DNA from: Syntrophaceae bacterium
GTDB lineage: Bacteria > Desulfobacterota > SM23-61
Assembly: GCA_013388675.1 (NCBI GenBank)
Contig: JACAEW010000110.1
Span: forward strand, 1 to 36,213
DNA length: 36,213 nucleotides
Direction: 5' to 3'
Positions within the stretch are counted from its first letter, which is position 1, and every line of letters starts with the position of its first letter. The notes beneath the pieces were generated by a model, which was not told the DNA's origin, searched no databases, and saw only the letters and a list, made by a program, of their open reading frames with translations. The position numbers and the translations under genes are program-made. Shown piece by piece: positions 33,405 through 36,213 of this stretch.

Positions 33405-34343
33405 ATGAATTTCGAGATCCGCATGGAAGGGCCCTACGATCTTTCCCGCTGCGCCTGGGCATTTTGCCATTTTCCTCAGGATGGAACCGATGTCTGGATT
33501 CCTCCCCGGGAAACCCTCCCGGCGGAATACCATCGCCTTCACCTGGTTGAAGAGGAGCCCATTCTGATCAGCGTTCAACAGGAATTCCCGCTGCAGGATG
33601 ACCGGGCCCGGCTGATCGTCCGGACCCACCCGGCGAGGCCTCGAAATGCTTCTTTGCTCGAGCAAAGAGTCCGGTGGCAGTTCCATGGCGAAGCTTCTCT
33701 GGACGGCTTTTACCGGAAGGCCCGGAAGAACCCTTTTCTGGGCCCGCTGGTCAAGGCCCTATACGGAGTGAAACCTCTCCGCCCTTCGACCGTATTCGAA
33801 ATGGCGGTCATAGCCCTTTCGGAGCAGCAGATTTCTCTCAACGCCGCCATCCAAATCCGCTCCCGCCTGGTCCGGGCTCTGGGAGAGAGAATCGTCGTCG
33901 AGGGAAGGGAATACCGCGCCTTCCCCACTGCCCGAGCTCTGGCCGGGCGCACGGTTCGGGACCTTCGGAAACTTTCTCTTTCGACGCGCAAAGCGGAGTA
34001 CCTCATCGACCTCGCCCGCAAGGTGGCGCAAGAGGTGTTTGACCTGGAAGGCCTGCGCGAGCGGTCCAACGAGGAAGTCATCTCCGCCCTGACCTCTTTG
34101 CGGGGATTCGGACAGTGGAGCGCCGAGTACCTCCTGGCCCGCGGCCTGGGCCGGACCGAAGTCGTGGCTGGGGGCGACCTGGGAATCCAGACCCTGGTGG
34201 GAAAATACCTTGGGCCCGGACGCCGGCTCACCGAAAAAGAATTGAGAAAAATGCTGGAAGAATGGGGCCCCCACAAAAGGTGGGTAGTCTTTTACCTTTT
34301 CTGCGCCTCGCGATTGGGCTTAATCGGGATGAACCGCCTGTAG
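33405..34343 (+). CDS. DNA-3-methyladenine glycosylase, AlkA-like (HhH-GPD)
   Basis: Start at ATG 33405 (MNFEIRMEGP), preceded by AAGGGGGAAAA, gives 312 residues. The N-terminal part fits the beta-rich AlkA_N region. The HhH-GPD core (about 125-300) includes ALSEQQISLNAA, the helix-hairpin-helix LTSLRGFGQWSAEYLLARG and, right after it, GGDLGIQ with the catalytic Asp258. It lacks the four-Cys iron-sulfur loop of Nth/MutY, which supports AlkA. It removes alkylated bases from DNA. Single-gene unit. TAG stop. Confidence 0.87.
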   Translation: MNFEIRMEGPYDLSRCAWAFCHFPQDGTDVWIPPRETLPAEYHRLHLVEEEPILISVQQEFPLQDDRARLIVRTHPARPRNASLLEQRVRWQFHGEASLDGFYRKARKNPFLGPLVKALYGVKPLRPSTVFEMAVIALSEQQISLNAAIQIRSRLVRALGERIVVEGREYRAFPTARALAGRTVRDLRKLSLSTRKAEYLIDLARKVAQEVFDLEGLRERSNEEVISALTSLRGFGQWSAEYLLARGLGRTEVVAGGDLGIQTLVGKYLGPGRRLTEKELRKMLEEWGPHKRWVVFYLFCASRLGLIGMNRL

Positions 34344-34416
34344 GGACAACGGTCCGGTGGCCACTGCAAAGGAAGGAGGATTGCTCCTAGAAAGGTCAGG
34401 GAAAATGTTGCCGTTT

Positions 34417-34444
34417 GTCGGGGCCCGATGCATCGCGCCCCGAC
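34417..34444. repeat. Short palindrome (family A-like) in a convergent spacer
   Basis: GTCGGGGC / GCCCCGAC arms with an inner GATGCATC palindrome, between convergent glycosylase and SDR genes. There is no T run, so a terminator role is uncertain. Confidence 0.55.
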
Positions 34445-34504
34445 GGGTCTTCGCGAGGACTTTTCCTTCTTACCAAGAAGGTCTATTCGTTGGGCAACGA
34501 GGGC

Positions 34505-35275
34505 CTAATAATGCGCCAGCCCCACCGTGATCCCGCCGCAAATGAATATGACCTGCCCGGTGATAAACGAAGATTCATCCGAGGCCAGGAAGAGGATCAG
34601 GTTGCCCACGTCCTCGGGCTGCCCCATTCTTTTCAGGGGGATTCCGTTGATGATCGCTTTGGTTCGCGGGCTATCCGCGGGATTCGCGGAGGTGAAAAGT
34701 TCGGTGGCGATCGGGCCCGGGGCGATGGCGTTCACATTGATATTGTACTGCGCCAATTCTAGGGCCCACGTGCGGGTGAGGCCAATGAGGGCCGCCTTGG
34801 TGGCCGCGTAAACCGTCCGAAGCTCCTTGCCCAGGCTGGCCCGCGAGCTGAGGTTGACGATCTTCCCATACCGGTGGGTTTTCATGGAGGGAAGAACGGC
34901 ACGGGTGCAGAAGAAAGCTCCCTTCAGGTTCACATCCACTACTTGGTCCCAGTCTTTTTCCTGAACGTTCTCCAGCGGGGCCGGCTTGACGATCCCCGCG
35001 TTATTGACGAGGATGTCCACCCGCCCCCATTTGGAAAGGATTTTTTCGACGGCCTTCTCCACTTCTTTTTTTTGGGTCACATCGGTTTCGATGCCCAGGG
35101 TCTTCCCCCCTAGAGCCTTCAACTCTTTCCCCAATCGAGCCAAATCCTCCGGGAGGATGTCCAGCAGAGCCACGGATGCCCCTTCTTTAACCATTTTAAA
35201 GGCCGCAGCTTTCCCGATCCCCCTGGCCCCCCCCGTAATCATGGCCACACGATCCTTCAATCTTCCTTGATTCAT
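34505..35275 (-). CDS. Short-chain dehydrogenase/reductase (probably NAD-dependent)
   Basis: 256-residue classical SDR. TGGARGIG at 14-21, Asp39 at the end of the second strand (VALLDI) favouring NAD over NADP, NNAG at 91-94, Asn116, Ser143/144, Tyr156 and Lys160 (YAATK). The ending ITGQVIFICGGITVG is FabG-like. Without an ACP neighbour and with Asp39, a dehydrogenase of a hydroxyacyl-CoA or small alcohol is more likely than a biosynthetic FabG (inference). It lies about 100 nt downstream of another SDR on the same strand. TAG stop. Confidence 0.86.
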   Translation of the reverse strand: MNQGRLKDRVAMITGGARGIGKAAAFKMVKEGASVALLDILPEDLARLGKELKALGGKTLGIETDVTQKKEVEKAVEKILSKWGRVDILVNNAGIVKPAPLENVQEKDWDQVVDVNLKGAFFCTRAVLPSMKTHRYGKIVNLSSRASLGKELRTVYAATKAALIGLTRTWALELAQYNINVNAIAPGPIATELFTSANPADSPRTKAIINGIPLKRMGQPEDVGNLILFLASDESSFITGQVIFICGGITVGLAHY

Positions 35276-35379
35276 ACACCCTCCCCCAGCGTTTAGGTCC
35301 GAGGCCCCAGGTTTGCGGAAAAAGAGTTAAGCCATTCTCCGACGCCCCCAACCTCATTCCTCAAACCTTGGACCTAGAT

Positions 35380-36168
35380 TCACATCATCAGGGCTCCCCC
35401 GTTCACATCCAGCGATACGCCGGTTACGTATCCCGCCAGGTCCGAGGCCAGGAAGAGGCAGCAGGCGGCTACCTCATCCACGTCCCCGATCCGGCCCAAG
35501 GGGACTGCCTTTTTCAAATCCTCCTCGGACCCTTTCTCCTGGATTCTTTTCATCAGCCTCTCCGAGTTGGTAATCCCCGGGCAGACCGCATTCACCCGGA
35601 TATTATCTTTGGCCAGGATTCTGGCCAGGTGGCGGGTAAGCCCCAAGACTCCGGCTTTGGAAGCGGTGTAATGAACCCCCGCAGTGGGGCTCACGGATCG
35701 GCCGGCCTGGGAGGAAAGGTTAACGATTGCCCCGCATCCCTTCCTACGAAAGATCGCCACCGCTCTCTGAGAAAGGAGGAACAGGGAGGTAAGATTTAAA
35801 TTTAATATCCGATTCCATTCCTCCAGGGAAATCGCCAAAAAATCCGTGGGCAGCCCCCCTCCGGCGTTGTTGATCAGAATGTCAAGCCCGTCATAGGTCT
35901 CCTCGATTCTCCGAAAGATGCGATCCAGTTCCGGGGTTTGGGTGACATCGGCGGGGATGCCAATCGCCCGCCCTCCCCTGGCACGGACCTCCTCGCATAC
36001 CTGAGTAAGCCCCTCTTCCTGCAAATCCACCAGCGCCAGGCGACCCCCTTGGTGGGCGAACAGGAGGGCGCAAGCCCTGCCGATCCCCGCCGCCGCGCCC
36101 GTTATCAAGACCGCTTTGCCATCGACGAGTTTCGCCCCTTCGAGGGCTTGCCAGACACATTCTTTCAT
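35380..36168 (-). CDS. Short-chain dehydrogenase/reductase (probably NAD-dependent)
   Basis: 262-residue classical SDR. TGAAAGIG at 23-30, Asp48 in ALVDL favouring NAD, NNAG at 100-103, Asn125, Ser152/153, Tyr167 and Lys171 (YTASK), and the ending GYVTGVSLDVNGGALM. AAAGGACAGG lies before the ATG. About 14 residues precede the usual SDR start. Sequence and spacing suggest an operon with the SDR downstream; the two differ enough not to be a recent duplicate. Substrate unknown. Confidence 0.86.
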   Translation of the reverse strand: MKECVWQALEGAKLVDGKAVLITGAAAGIGRACALLFAHQGGRLALVDLQEEGLTQVCEEVRARGGRAIGIPADVTQTPELDRIFRRIEETYDGLDILINNAGGGLPTDFLAISLEEWNRILNLNLTSLFLLSQRAVAIFRRKGCGAIVNLSSQAGRSVSPTAGVHYTASKAGVLGLTRHLARILAKDNIRVNAVCPGITNSERLMKRIQEKGSEEDLKKAVPLGRIGDVDEVAACCLFLASDLAGYVTGVSLDVNGGALMM

Positions 36169-36213
36169 CGGCCTGTCCTTTTCACGGATTCTAACCGCAT
36201 CCTGAAAGATAAC

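Overview
The window looks like chromosomal DNA from an uncultured, strictly anaerobic-type Desulfobacterota/'Deltaproteobacteria' relative (Syntrophales-like). This is an inference from gene content: a glutaconyl-CoA decarboxylase alpha subunit, an NDP-forming acyl-CoA synthetase subunit, a Mo-hydroxylase maturation trio, two branched-chain amino-acid-type (Liv) ABC systems and many SDRs. High G+C codon use with long antisense shadow ORFs, and several families of GC-rich palindromic intergenic repeats, fit the same picture. No rRNA, tRNA, CRISPR, IS transposase or phage gene was seen.

Layout. (1) 67-2657, + strand: the end of a Liv-type operon (substrate-binding protein, small lipoprotein, LivF). 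(2) 3075-4956, +: two hot-dog dehydratase-like proteins and an alpha/beta hydrolase, closed by a strong bidirectional terminator. (3) 5133-8618, -: a large secreted metallophosphoesterase carrying three fascin-like and three AbfB-like beta-trefoil repeats. (4) 8894-12992, -: B12-type radical SAM enzyme, FabD-like acyltransferase, FabG-like reductase, ACP and thioesterase, a type II acyl-carrier module without a ketosynthase. (5) 13298-15384, +: NDP-forming acyl-CoA synthetase alpha subunit and a SAM methyltransferase. (6) 15512-17753, -: xdhC-mocA-yqeC, three genes with 4-nt overlaps that mature selenium/molybdenum hydroxylases. (7) 18149-26762, -: a complete livK-H-M-G-F set plus a 7TM sensor histidine kinase; both livF and the kinase gene are broken by one in-frame TAG. 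(8) 27076-30459, -: membrane-tethered sensor-HAMP-GT20 (trehalose-6-phosphate synthase-like) fusion and a BKACE-family enzyme. (9) 30889-36168: cupin (+), glutaconyl-CoA decarboxylase alpha subunit (-), AlkA-like DNA glycosylase (+) and two SDRs (-).

How it fits together. The acyl-carrier module (regions 2 and 4) has what is needed to load, reduce, dehydrate and release an ACP-bound chain, and adds a radical SAM enzyme. Its acyltransferase lacks the arginine that binds the malonyl carboxylate in FabD, and its second dehydratase lacks the catalytic histidine motif, so it may serve an undescribed acyl modification rather than housekeeping fatty acid synthesis. The Liv systems, NDP-forming synthetase, BKACE, GcdA and SDRs suggest catabolism of amino, keto or aromatic acids through CoA thioesters.

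Most notable for follow-up: the two amber codons about 2.5 kb apart, the KS-less acyl-carrier cluster, the phosphoesterase/lectin-like fusion, the sensor-GT20 fusion, and a 117-bp MITE-like nested palindrome at 33110-33226.
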